Assembly: GCF_029626035.1 (NCBI RefSeq)
Contig: NZ_JARUBE010000003.1
Coordinates: 5,084,001-5,148,000, forward strand
From: Micromonospora sp. WMMD980
Lineage (GTDB): Bacteria > Actinomycetota > Actinomycetes > Mycobacteriales > Micromonosporaceae
Direction: 5' to 3'
Length of the DNA: 64,000 nucleotides
Shown here: piece after piece, positions 17,036-25,446 of the stretch
Layout of the letters: each line of letters opens with the position of its first letter
How positions within the stretch are numbered: the first letter of the stretch is position 1
Notes under the pieces: generated by a model
Told to the model about the DNA's origin: nothing
Seen by the model: only the letters and a program-made list of their open reading frames with translations
Database searches by the model: none
Made by a program: the position numbers and the translations under genes

Positions 17036-18550
17036 TCACTGGCGGGCCTCGAAGGTCGACTTCTCTGCCTTGGCCGCCGCGGTCAGGATCTCCTGCCAGA
17101 GCTCGATGTTGTCCTTGTCGCGCGCACCGAAGTGTGAACCCTCGAAGACGTTGCCGGCGAGAAGGAACAGCGCGGCCTTCAGCACCGGTAGATCGTTGCT
17201 TCCGCCGCGACGTCCACCGAGTAGAGCCTGCCGGTATGTCCGGTTGAGCCACAGAGTCCTGGTGTCGCGGTCAAACTCGAGGAACGCGTCCGTGGTGAAC
17301 CGCTTCCACTGGATGTTTACGGGGTCCTCGTGCAGCAGGGGTAACTCGTCGCGGATCTCGCGGGTGACCTTCGGATGGAAACCCTTGCCGGGTGGTATCG
17401 CGGCACTGCGTCGTGCGGTCCTGCGGCGGTTGGCGGTGGCCCACGCCGCCTCGGCCACCTGGAGGTAGTCGGTGATCGTGGTTCCGTCGTCGGCCTGGGC
17501 AGTGGCAACAGCGGGGGCGAAGCGGGGGCCGGCGGACACCCGCGACTTCTCGGGGTTCATCACGAACATTCCCGCTGTGTCACCGTCGATATCGATGCGA
17601 ACGCGAGCGAGCTGGAGCCGAGTGTCAGGCGCGTGAATGCCCTCCCACCCTCCGGCGTGCAGGAGCCGACCCCGGCGGTAGAAGTAGAGGCCCTGCCGCG
17701 TCTCCGCCCCGCCGGGGAGTCGGTACTCAGGCGTGTTGGAGCGGCGCGACCAGATGTGACAGTCAAGGACAATCTTCGCCCCCTCGATCGGCGCCTTGAG
17801 CTGTTTCGGCCAGCCGGGCAGGGTCTCGGCGTAGGCGAAGGGGTCGATCGGCGCGACCGGGTGACGTACCCCGGCGCCGAGGTCGGCGTCCTCCACGTCG
17901 ATGACGATTCGCACGCCACGGTCGACGAGGATGCGATGGAAGGTCAGGCCGAGGTGCCCCTGCAGATGCGAGATCGTGCGACTCAGGAACTCGTCGACCT
18001 GCTCCGGGTCATCTGTCGAGGGGAATCCATTGACGCTGTCCCACCGCACGACGGTGCCCGACTGGCCGGTCGGGAGCTGCCAGTCGCGGTCAATTTCGGC
18101 GGCGGCGAACGCCTCCGGAACAATGTCGCATCCGAAGGTCTGGCGACCGGCGTCGAGCTGCCAGCGCCGTCCGACCGGTTCCGACCCGGCGGCACGCGAG
18201 AGCACGCTGAGACTGGCCGCCTGACTGAACGATGCCGCCTTCAACCCGAGGCCGAAGTGGCCGAGATCCGCTCCCGTGTAGCGGCGTTGCCCGCCGATCG
18301 TCATCGCGTCGTCGATGCTCTCGGGTGTGATGCCACGACCGTTGTCGACGACGTAGAGGCCGACCAAGCGGGCGTTGCGTTGGACGAACCGGACGAGAAT
18401 GTCGGTCGCGCCGGCGTCGATGGAGTTGTCCACCAGGTCGGCCAGGGCGGTCTCCAACGAGTGGTTACGGCCGAGAGCATCCAAGGCTCGTGGATCGGGT
18501 GGCAGCTCCACCGATCCCTCGGTGGGAACCTCCTGGAACCAGACGGACAT
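17036..18550 (-). CDS. MutL-like GHKL ATPase, locus B
   Basis: This 504-residue protein has an N-terminal HATPase_c domain. ALADLVDNSIDAGAT holds the Asn box (about residues 36-50), VVDNGRGITPESID is G1 (about 70-83) and GHFGLGLKAASFSQA is G2 (about 96-110). The rest resembles MutL/MORC-type transducer sequence (IHAPDTRLQLARVRIDIDGD), without a recognised MutL dimerisation domain. ATPases of this group pair with Z1, DUF4420 and AIPR proteins in MZA-type defence. It is only distantly similar to the two other ATPases here, which share LSQCR after G2. It follows AIPR with a 42-bp gap, and its stop overlaps the GTG of DUF4420-B. Intact. Confidence 0.88.
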   Translation of the reverse strand: MSVWFQEVPTEGSVELPPDPRALDALGRNHSLETALADLVDNSIDAGATDILVRFVQRNARLVGLYVVDNGRGITPESIDDAMTIGGQRRYTGADLGHFGLGLKAASFSQAASLSVLSRAAGSEPVGRRWQLDAGRQTFGCDIVPEAFAAAEIDRDWQLPTGQSGTVVRWDSVNGFPSTDDPEQVDEFLSRTISHLQGHLGLTFHRILVDRGVRIVIDVEDADLGAGVRHPVAPIDPFAYAETLPGWPKQLKAPIEGAKIVLDCHIWSRRSNTPEYRLPGGAETRQGLYFYRRGRLLHAGGWEGIHAPDTRLQLARVRIDIDGDTAGMFVMNPEKSRVSAGPRFAPAVATAQADDGTTITDYLQVAEAAWATANRRRTARRSAAIPPGKGFHPKVTREIRDELPLLHEDPVNIQWKRFTTDAFLEFDRDTRTLWLNRTYRQALLGGRRGGSNDLPVLKAALFLLAGNVFEGSHFGARDKDNIELWQEILTAAAKAEKSTFEARQ

Positions 18551-18592
18551 CTACCGCTCCCGAGTCGTTGACCGGCGGCGCCGGCGAAACCT

Positions 18593-20578
18593 TCAGAATC
18601 CGCTGACTGGACGGAACCCGTTACGTCGGCCGCGACGCATGGCCTCCAGTCCGGTGGCTACGTGTTTGCCGGCGGGGTCCCACCCCTGGTCAATGGCTTG
18701 GGCGATCTCCGCTGCGGATCTGCGGTGCTCGGCGTCGAGGTGCCCGGTCTCGACGCCCCATGCGACGAGGTCGGCCCAGTCGGTCCCGGTGGTGCCCCTG
18801 ATCAGGTCCATGTCCGGGGCGTAGGTGTCGATATCGGCGAGTTCCGCCGCGAGCGGCGGCGGCGTGGCCCAGTCGAGATCCTGCACGGCAGTCCAGCACT
18901 CCGGCCTCTTGGTCCACTCGCCGACGTTGGTGCGGCCCTCGGGCGGGGACGTGATGACCTTGTGCACGAGCAGGGAGAGGTCGGCGACGGCGTCCTGCAG
19001 CGCGAGGGTGAGGTCCTGTGTCCGCCAGATGCGGTCCAGGTCGATTCTTCCCCCGGTCCCTTGGACCAGTTTCGCGATGGTGTAGGTGACGATGTTCGCC
19101 TTGTAGCCGCCGAAGTTCTGCCTGGCGACGAGCTTGTCGATCTTCCGGAACAGGATCGCCTTGGCCACCAGGTGCCGGCAGTACTGCTTGTCCACGGCGG
19201 GCGGCTGCTCTTCAAGGCGTTGCGAGAACAGGGTGAAGTTCTTTTCGGCACCCAGGCTGACCAGGTGTGGTTCCTTTGCCCAGGAGTGTTCGAACTTGGC
19301 GAGGTCCGACTTGGTGAACTTCTGGGCGGGCGGGTTGGCTGCCTTGAAAACCTTCTGCCGGGCAGGCGTGCCCTCACGGGTCAGTGCGTTGGCGTACTGG
19401 CCCCGGGCGCGCTCGTAGAACCAGTGGGTGTCGTGAGGGTGCGATGCACTGGGTGGCGCCCACAGGGTCCGCATGATGCGTTCGACGTCCACGTGGAACG
19501 CACTGTTCGCCTTCAGATCCGAGGCGGTGACACGGTTCTGGGTGTTGGAGTAGGCCGAGATCTGCGGAACGATGTCGTCGAGGCGGTCCGGCGATACAAC
19601 TGTCAGCTTCATCTGCACGTACGCCACGTCGACGTCCACCTTGTTGCGGTGGGCGTGGTGGATGGTCGCGGTGGTTTGCCCGCCGTTAACGATCTGAAGA
19701 TTGTGGATGCGACGGATCACCCGCTGCCCCGATGGGGCATCCTCGAAGTCCACCTTCGACGCGGTGGCCGAGATGCCGTTGTTGTAGGCGAGAAACCGCT
19801 CCGGGTTATCTCTGAGGGTGTCGAGGATTCCTCGGTTGACCGCCCCACGCACTTGCAGGAACGAGCGGACGTTCAGCTCCAGGAGCCTGGCTCCGTGTGT
19901 GGAGTACAGGTCGGCGAGGCCGCGGGCCGGCACGATGGCGAGGAGGACCGAGTAGTCCTCGTCCGTTCGCGGGGTGGCCAGGCAGGGTAGACCTGCGGGA
20001 AACTCCGCCACGATCGGTTCGGCCTTGTTGCCGGACGCCGACCAGTTCGCCAGCCGGCGCAGGTCCCACAACTCCCGGGTGACGTGCCGGCCCTCGAACA
20101 ACATCGGCGGAACGCCTTCACGCGCGACGCTGCGTGCATTGGTAATCAGCACCAGACGGACCGACTCGACCCTGCCGAACTTCTCCGCGACGGCTTCACA
20201 CATGCCGGCCACCTCGGAGGACCGCTCCCGCCTTGCCACGGTGCCTCTCACGCAGCGGGACAGGAAGTTCTCCAAGCGCCGGAACGCCGCCTCGACGTCG
20301 GCACGCCCGATCTTGTGGTCGTCATCGGCCCGAGGACTGTAGTAGGTGAGGAACAGGTCCAGCGACCGGTCATCGGACGCTGCGCCGTAGCCGCTGACCT
20401 CGACGCCGTGGTCCTTGAAGTGCGCAGCTACGGCATCCTCGGTGTGCCCGTCGGCGGCCAACTGGTCGAGCATCAGCTGGGTGAAGGCCTCCGGGAGGTC
20501 GCAACCCTCGATCTCAGCCTGGGCCCTGACGTCCTCAATGAGGCCGTGCGCGTAGGCACCGACGTCCGGTTCAGCCAC
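18593..20578 (-). CDS. AIPR-family protein, first gene of locus B
   Basis: This 661-residue protein contains the AIPR (abortive infection phage resistance) domain over about residues 230-520. Hallmarks are LLELNVRSFLQVRGAVNRGI, then FLAYNNGISATASKV and IHNLQIVNGGQTTATIHHAH. The YNNG and NGGQTT motifs are characteristic of the family. GTG 20578 is preferred: AGAGGGTG lies about 5 nt upstream and conserved sequence begins VAEPDVGAYAHGLIEDVRAQ. It heads the - strand operon AIPR-ATPase-DUF4420-Z1-DUF4268, and the divergent methyltransferase starts 380 bp away. AIPR proteins are implicated in phage resistance; the molecular activity is not settled. Intact. Confidence 0.88.
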   Translation of the reverse strand: MAEPDVGAYAHGLIEDVRAQAEIEGCDLPEAFTQLMLDQLAADGHTEDAVAAHFKDHGVEVSGYGAASDDRSLDLFLTYYSPRADDDHKIGRADVEAAFRRLENFLSRCVRGTVARRERSSEVAGMCEAVAEKFGRVESVRLVLITNARSVAREGVPPMLFEGRHVTRELWDLRRLANWSASGNKAEPIVAEFPAGLPCLATPRTDEDYSVLLAIVPARGLADLYSTHGARLLELNVRSFLQVRGAVNRGILDTLRDNPERFLAYNNGISATASKVDFEDAPSGQRVIRRIHNLQIVNGGQTTATIHHAHRNKVDVDVAYVQMKLTVVSPDRLDDIVPQISAYSNTQNRVTASDLKANSAFHVDVERIMRTLWAPPSASHPHDTHWFYERARGQYANALTREGTPARQKVFKAANPPAQKFTKSDLAKFEHSWAKEPHLVSLGAEKNFTLFSQRLEEQPPAVDKQYCRHLVAKAILFRKIDKLVARQNFGGYKANIVTYTIAKLVQGTGGRIDLDRIWRTQDLTLALQDAVADLSLLVHKVITSPPEGRTNVGEWTKRPECWTAVQDLDWATPPPLAAELADIDTYAPDMDLIRGTTGTDWADLVAWGVETGHLDAEHRRSAAEIAQAIDQGWDPAGKHVATGLEAMRRGRRNGFRPVSGF

Positions 20579-20958
20579 GCGACACCCTCTGCCGCGGGAC
20601 GCAGGCACAGTGCAGCGGGCCACACGTCCCGGGCGGATTGGTGAGGGGCATGCAGTTCTCCGGAGGATCGTTCGGCATGTGCGGTGACAGTAAGCGCCGA
20701 CTCGGTCGCTGATGGCACCAACTCTCCACGATATGGACAGGACCGACAAGACCCACTGGGCCGAGGCACGGTCACCGCATTGGTCCTGTTCCGGGTCAGC
20801 CGAACCAACCACCTCAGGCGCGATCGGAGGCCGAGGAATCTTGTGGTCTCGTCAGGGTCGACGAGCCTGTGGCGACAACGCGGAGCGGCCGGACGCGTGG
20901 CGTCGGACCGCGGAGGTAACCTGCGCAGTGCGTTCTTGCCGATCGGGAGGTGACACGG
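20579..20958. promoter_or_regulatory. Divergent intergenic region, AIPR operon / methyltransferase
   Basis: A 380-bp gap lies between two divergent transcription units and must hold both promoters. A methyltransferase divergent from its restriction-like operon often allows shared control. No operator repeat or clear promoter hexamers are seen by eye. Confidence 0.45.
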
Positions 20959-22917
20959 GTGACGGACGATGCCGTCGAACGACGTCGGGCGGGCTATGGG
21001 GTCAAGCTCGTACGTGGCCCGTTCGTGCGCCTGACACCACACCCTCAGGCATGCAGGGACGACGACGAGTTCCTCCGCTTCGCGGCGACGTGCCGTGATC
21101 GAGGCGACCGGCTGGCGGCGGACCTGTTCAGCGGTGCCGGTGGTCTAAGTCTGGGTCTCTCCGAGGCTGGGTTCCGCGTGGTCCTGTCAGCCGACCGCGA
21201 CCCTGAGTCCGTCGAGACGCACCGGCACCACAACCCCGGCCTCACCCTCGACTGCGACCTCGGCGAATCCGCCAATGTCAGACGGATCGCCGCCTTGGTC
21301 AAGGAGGCGGGGATCGAGCTGCTCGCCGGTGGTCCGCCGTGTCAGCCCTTCTCCCGGGCGGGCCGCTCACTGATCCGTCACCAAGTCCGCCACGGCCTTC
21401 GCCCGGCGCACGACGAACGCCGGGACCTCTGGCGTTCGTTCCTGGAAGTGATCCAGCTGGCAAGACCCGCCGCCGTGATCATGGAAAACGTCCCCGACAT
21501 GGCACTCGACCGGGAGATGTTCATCCTCCGCACCATGGTCCACGAGCTGGAGTCCATCGGTTACGCGGTCGAGGAACGAGTCGTCGACACCCTGCGCTAC
21601 GGCGTACCGCAGTTCCGCCAGCGGCTGATCTTGGTCGCACTGCGAGACGGGATCGCCTTCGACTGGCCGGAGGAGGTACCGGACCGGGTGTCGGTATGGA
21701 ACGCGATCAGCGACCTACCCGAGGTAGAGGGCGGCTGGAGGCCCGAGGGCGGGGCGGACGGCTGGACTGATTACACCGGTCCGATGTTTGCCTTTCAGAA
21801 GCACATGCGCAGGGGTGTCGCACCGTCGGACGCGGGCAAGGTCTTCGACCACATCACCCGACCCGTACGCGAGGACGACCTGCGCGCCTTCGACATGATG
21901 GACGCTGGCACCAGATACTCGGACCTGCCGGACGACGTCAAGCGCTACCGCGACGATATCTTCGACGACAAGTACAAACGCCTGAGCGAGGATACCTACT
22001 CCCGCACCATCACCGCGCACATTGCCAAGGACGGCTACTGGTACATCCATCCCCGTCAGGACCGCACACTGACTGTGCGTGAGGCCGCGCGGCTGCAGAC
22101 CTTTCCCGACTGGTTCCGCTTCGCCGGCCCGCCGTCGGCGGCGTTCCGCCAGATCGGCAACGCCGTACCCCCAGCGCTCGGCACCCAGCTCGGACGAGCC
22201 GTCATGACAGCGCTGGACGCCCTGAGGCCAGCCCTATACCGCAGCCACGACATCGCCCAGGCCCTCGCCACCTGGTTCGACGGCCTAGGCGAGCCGACAC
22301 TTCCGTGGCTGCGCGCCCGGACGCGGTGGCAGGTCATCTCGGCCGAGATGCTCCTCGACCGGGCGGCACCCGAGCAGATCCGAATCCTCTGGTCACTGCT
22401 CGAACGATGGGAGCAGCCGCAGGACACCGTTGACGCCGGCGACGAACTTCTCGAGATCGGGCGGTGGGTCAACCGCGCGCACCGAGCCGAGCGGCTGCTC
22501 GAACTGGCGCGCACGCTCAGGTCGCTACCCGACCCGCTCGACGACGACAAGATTCATAGTCTCCGCGGGGTCGACGCTTCGGTAATCGACCTCGCCGTCC
22601 TCGCGATCCCGACCCGCGGCGAGGACGACGCGGAGGAGCCTGTTCTGATCACCAAGGGCACCCACCGCGTCGCTGCCCGCTTCACCGGCGAGCACGTCGA
22701 ACGAAGCCACAGGATGACCGCTGGGCGTCTGGCCGTCGCCCGGATGATCGGCGATGACACCAACGCACGGCGAGCGCACCTGGGACTCATCGAGCTGGCA
22801 ACCTCCGTATGCCGCCCCACCGACCCCGCCTGTCCCCGCTGCCCGTTGAACAAGACGTGCAGCGAAGCCCCCAAATGGGGCAGTCGGACCGCGCGGCAGC
22901 GGGTGATCAGTCCCTGA
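20959..22917 (+). CDS. DNA cytosine-5 methyltransferase fused to a Nth/MutY-like Fe-S domain
   Basis: The protein has about 652 residues. The first 430 are a complete C5-methyltransferase: ADLFSGAGGLSLGLSEAGF (SAM motif I), GGPPCQPFSRAG (catalytic Cys, motif IV), IMENVPD (motif VI), GVPQFRQRLILVAL (motif VIII) and RQIGNAVPPALG (motif X). From about 435 it continues as a HhH-GPD glycosylase-like domain, with LATWFDGLGEPTLPWLRART resembling MutY. It ends in a Cys-x6-Cys-x2-Cys-x5-Cys cluster (CRPTDPACPRCPLNKTC) that should bind [4Fe-4S]. The usual catalytic Asp region appears altered (VLITKGTHRVAARF). GTG 20959 has GGGAGG 8 nt upstream; GTG 20950 would overlap that site. It overlaps the convergent ATPase C by 11 bp. 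It probably protects host DNA for the island's nucleases. Confidence 0.9.
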   Translation: MTDDAVERRRAGYGVKLVRGPFVRLTPHPQACRDDDEFLRFAATCRDRGDRLAADLFSGAGGLSLGLSEAGFRVVLSADRDPESVETHRHHNPGLTLDCDLGESANVRRIAALVKEAGIELLAGGPPCQPFSRAGRSLIRHQVRHGLRPAHDERRDLWRSFLEVIQLARPAAVIMENVPDMALDREMFILRTMVHELESIGYAVEERVVDTLRYGVPQFRQRLILVALRDGIAFDWPEEVPDRVSVWNAISDLPEVEGGWRPEGGADGWTDYTGPMFAFQKHMRRGVAPSDAGKVFDHITRPVREDDLRAFDMMDAGTRYSDLPDDVKRYRDDIFDDKYKRLSEDTYSRTITAHIAKDGYWYIHPRQDRTLTVREAARLQTFPDWFRFAGPPSAAFRQIGNAVPPALGTQLGRAVMTALDALRPALYRSHDIAQALATWFDGLGEPTLPWLRARTRWQVISAEMLLDRAAPEQIRILWSLLERWEQPQDTVDAGDELLEIGRWVNRAHRAERLLELARTLRSLPDPLDDDKIHSLRGVDASVIDLAVLAIPTRGEDDAEEPVLITKGTHRVAARFTGEHVERSHRMTAGRLAVARMIGDDTNARRAHLGLIELATSVCRPTDPACPRCPLNKTCSEAPKWGSRTARQRVISP

Positions 22918-24223
22918 AGCCGAGCGCGGCGGCGACGTCAGGTGCCTCAGCCCGCAACATCTCCCCGATACGCTGCAGGGCCGCATACTCGCCGGCACGC
23001 ATTGCTGCGGCGCGCAGCGCCAAACCGACAACTGGCATGGGCGGCGCCGCCCCAGACGCCTCACCGCGAGACAAGGCGGCCAATTGCTCGGAGCCTGCCT
23101 TCGAGCCCTCGGCGGCACTGCGCGAGTTCTTGCGGTAGGCGTCGTCCGCACGCATGCACAGCTCGTGAACGGGACGTTCGATCAGCTGACGCAGCTGCGG
23201 CGGCATCGCCACCCTGATCTTCGCCACGTTGATGTTGAACACCACGTCAAGGTCCGTGTCGAAGTCCAGTGCTACCCGCGCGAGCTTCGTGTGCTCGTCG
23301 ATGCCCCGCATCCCGTTCCAGCCGCCCCACTGGACCAACCGCTGGGCGCGGTAGATGTATAGGCCCTGCTGACGGTTCCAGTTCAGCGGGCCCGACAGCC
23401 GCTCGAACTCCGCCTGGGACGTGAACTGATCGCGAGACGGCAGGACGTATCGCTGTAGTGCCACCGTGCCGGCGGCTTCACCGACTGTGACCTCGAAGCG
23501 CAGCGGTGGAAGCACCTCGCGGGCGGGCTCGTCTGGAGCAAATGGGTTCCACGGCCGGACCTTCTCGCCGTTGATCGTGATCACGAGACCACCGCCAACC
23601 TCACCCTCGAGGAAACGGTGGAAAACCGTACCCAAATGGTCTGCCGTCCTGCCTGCCAGCGCCTCCAGTCGGCGACGCGCCCAGCCGCCCTCAGGCTTAC
23701 GTTCCGGCAGAACGCGGTCGAGACCGCGCCAGAGCACAGCGGTCCCTCCCGTGTCCGCCACCGCCTTGCGGGCTCGGGTGACCTGATCGTCGTCTGCCGG
23801 TTCGGCGATGACCCAGTCGTCCACCTCGGCGATCAGGTCAAGATCGATCATTCGCGAGACGGTGCGGGCCGTGGCCGCTCTCCTGCGGCTGACCACCGTC
23901 AGGGACCGGCACTGCGACAGAGAGGCAGTCTTCAACCCCAGCCCGTACCGACCGAGATCACCGCGACCGTAGTCGCGTCGGCTGCCGTAACGCATCGCTT
24001 CCAACAGTCCGTTGGCACTCATCCCCTCGCCGTCGTCGGCGATCATCACCCATGAGTCGGAACCATCGAACACGACGTCAATCTCGACCCGACTCGCGCC
24101 CGCAGCAACGCTGTTGTCCACCACGTCAGCCACCGCAGTCGGAAAGTCGTAACCGATGTCACGCAGCGAGTCGGTCAACCGCGCAGCAGACGGCGCCACG
24201 CTGTACAGGTTTCGCACGCCCAC
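22907..24223 (-). CDS. MORC/MutL-like GHKL ATPase C
   Basis: This intact 438-residue ATPase is closely similar to the broken locus A ATPase. The ATP-binding motifs are AVADVVDNSVAAGAS, IADDGEGMSANGL and LGRYGLGLKTASLSQCRSL. A conserved middle region (GPLNWNRQQGLYIYRAQRLV) matches GPQNWNRQQGFYVYRADRMI of locus A. GTG 24223 is chosen because GGAGGA lies 6-7 nt upstream; a longer frame starts at ATG 24268 without a ribosome site. It lies downstream of the vsr remnant on the same strand and converges on the methyltransferase. It could in principle substitute for the locus A ATPase; that is inference from similarity. Confidence 0.88.
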   Translation of the reverse strand: MGVRNLYSVAPSAARLTDSLRDIGYDFPTAVADVVDNSVAAGASRVEIDVVFDGSDSWVMIADDGEGMSANGLLEAMRYGSRRDYGRGDLGRYGLGLKTASLSQCRSLTVVSRRRAATARTVSRMIDLDLIAEVDDWVIAEPADDDQVTRARKAVADTGGTAVLWRGLDRVLPERKPEGGWARRRLEALAGRTADHLGTVFHRFLEGEVGGGLVITINGEKVRPWNPFAPDEPAREVLPPLRFEVTVGEAAGTVALQRYVLPSRDQFTSQAEFERLSGPLNWNRQQGLYIYRAQRLVQWGGWNGMRGIDEHTKLARVALDFDTDLDVVFNINVAKIRVAMPPQLRQLIERPVHELCMRADDAYRKNSRSAAEGSKAGSEQLAALSRGEASGAAPPMPVVGLALRAAAMRAGEYAALQRIGEMLRAEAPDVAAALGFRD

Positions 24224-24610
24224 GACGCTTCCTCCGTTCGATAACGACGACGGGGACCAGGATGTCATACTCCTGCGCGACCCACCTCATGGGACGCACA
24301 GCGATGCGCCTGAAGCCCAACTTTTGACACGGAAGGCCGGGCGGTCGAGCGGTCGCTTGCGCGCGAACTGGGATGAGATTCCGGTGAACTTTGCCTGCCC
24401 TCGGCAGAGTGGATCAAAGCTTCCCGATGCATGACGGCACCTCCCCTCGACACGCGCGCCAGATTAGAACATGGGTACGACCAGAGTGCTCGACTGGGAC
24501 CAGTCGGACGGACCGCGGTGGATGTGACGATCGGCGGATCGGACCCCATCCGGCTAGCCACCCGTGGGTGGAACAGGTGCGCAGCTTCCGGAACGCAGGA
24601 GGCAGACCAG
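24224..24610. other. Gap between vsr remnant and ATPase C
   Basis: The 387 bp hold no supported gene. The region probably includes the ATPase C promoter, and no motif is clear. Confidence 0.4.
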
Positions 24611-25008
24611 TCACCCAGCGGCGAGGTTCTGACTTGCGGCCGTCCGGGCGACCGGACTCGCGGGGGTGGTGTCCGCGCATGACGGGCCACGCACCTCGAC
24701 AAAAACTCGACGCGCCGGCTCTTCAACCCCTCGACGAACCTCGCACTCCCACACCCTGACCACTCGCCAACCGGCCTCGATCAACTCGTTGTCGACCCGC
24801 TGATCACGGGCCCTGTTCGTGGCGATCTTCGTCCTCCACCTCTCGGCGCGTTGGGACCACGGAATCTGGAGGGTCCGTGCTGCGGACAACCGTGCCAGAA
24901 GCACCCGTTCACGAACACCGCGACGCGCGGACCCCCTCCCTGTCACGCTGATGTGAGACAGCCCGTCTACCAGGGGATACTCTTCCTGGACGGTCCTGAG
25001 GAGAGATC

Positions 25009-25446
25009 ATTAGCATAACGTCGAAGCCCCACGAGAGCCTGGATCCGGACGCCCGGCCCCAGCGGCGGACATTCACCGCAGAGTTCAAGGCGCGGATCCT
25101 GGACGAGTACGACGCGGCGCCGGACGCGGCGGCTCGCGGGGCGATTCTGCGCCGGGAACGGTTGTACGGGTCACACATTCTCGACTGGCGCAAGGCCCGA
25201 GACGCCGGAGCGTCGGCCGGCTTGACGGACCGGCGGCAATCGGCCGCGCGGGCAGCGAAGAAGGCCGAGAGCGCCGAACTTGCCCGTCTTCAGCGGGAGA
25301 ACGCCCGCTTGCAGGCCAAGCTGGCCAAGACTGAGACCGCGTTGCAGATCATGGGAAAAGCGCACGCGCTCTTGGAACTGCTCTCCGAGAGCGCGGATTC
25401 CGCGCCGATGCCGAACCCGTCCTCGCCGAGGCACAGCAGGCGCTGA
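25009..25446 (+). CDS. IS3-family transposase orfA
   Basis: The protein of about 145 residues opens with an HTH_Tnp_1-like domain (RRTFTAEFKARILDEYDA). It continues into a coiled-coil leucine-rich segment (ELARLQRENARLQAKLAKTE). This is the DNA-binding OrfA of IS3 elements. No ATG precedes the conserved region: the frame opens after GAGGAGAG at an ATT near 25009, so an unusual start is likely. An internal ATG at 25162 would remove the HTH. OrfB lies in the -1 frame and overlaps. Confidence 0.75.
   Translation: MSITSKPHESLDPDARPQRRTFTAEFKARILDEYDAAPDAAARGAILRRERLYGSHILDWRKARDAGASAGLTDRRQSAARAAKKAESAELARLQRENARLQAKLAKTETALQIMGKAHALLELLSESADSAPMPNPSSPRHSRR

Larger units (their letters stand above)
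15131..17039 (-). pseudogene. DUF4420 PD-(D/E)XK protein, locus B, split by an IS5-family element
   Basis: Coding pieces are 17039-16359 and 15439-15131. Removing the element and one ACT duplication gives a continuous 329-residue frame. The join reads CSLPELIS-RARALLPTTT. The N-terminal piece carries ETGLVGELLFLAGLVHVVG (first Glu) and EHDFGLDEHDVEVKTTTSE (Asp and E-x-K), the same nuclease core as DUF4420-A. GTG 17039 overlaps the upstream ATPase stop as GTGA, and the TGA at 15131 overlaps the Z1-B ATG. The coupling on both sides shows the operon was intact before insertion. The interrupted reading frame cannot give full-length protein. The N-terminal piece still holds the catalytic residues. 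Confidence 0.9.

Noticed and set aside
18662..19990. 442-residue open frame on the + strand opposite the AIPR gene
   Set aside because: Val/Gly/Arg-rich shadow of the AIPR gene. The - strand frame carries the conserved NGGQTT and YNNG motifs.
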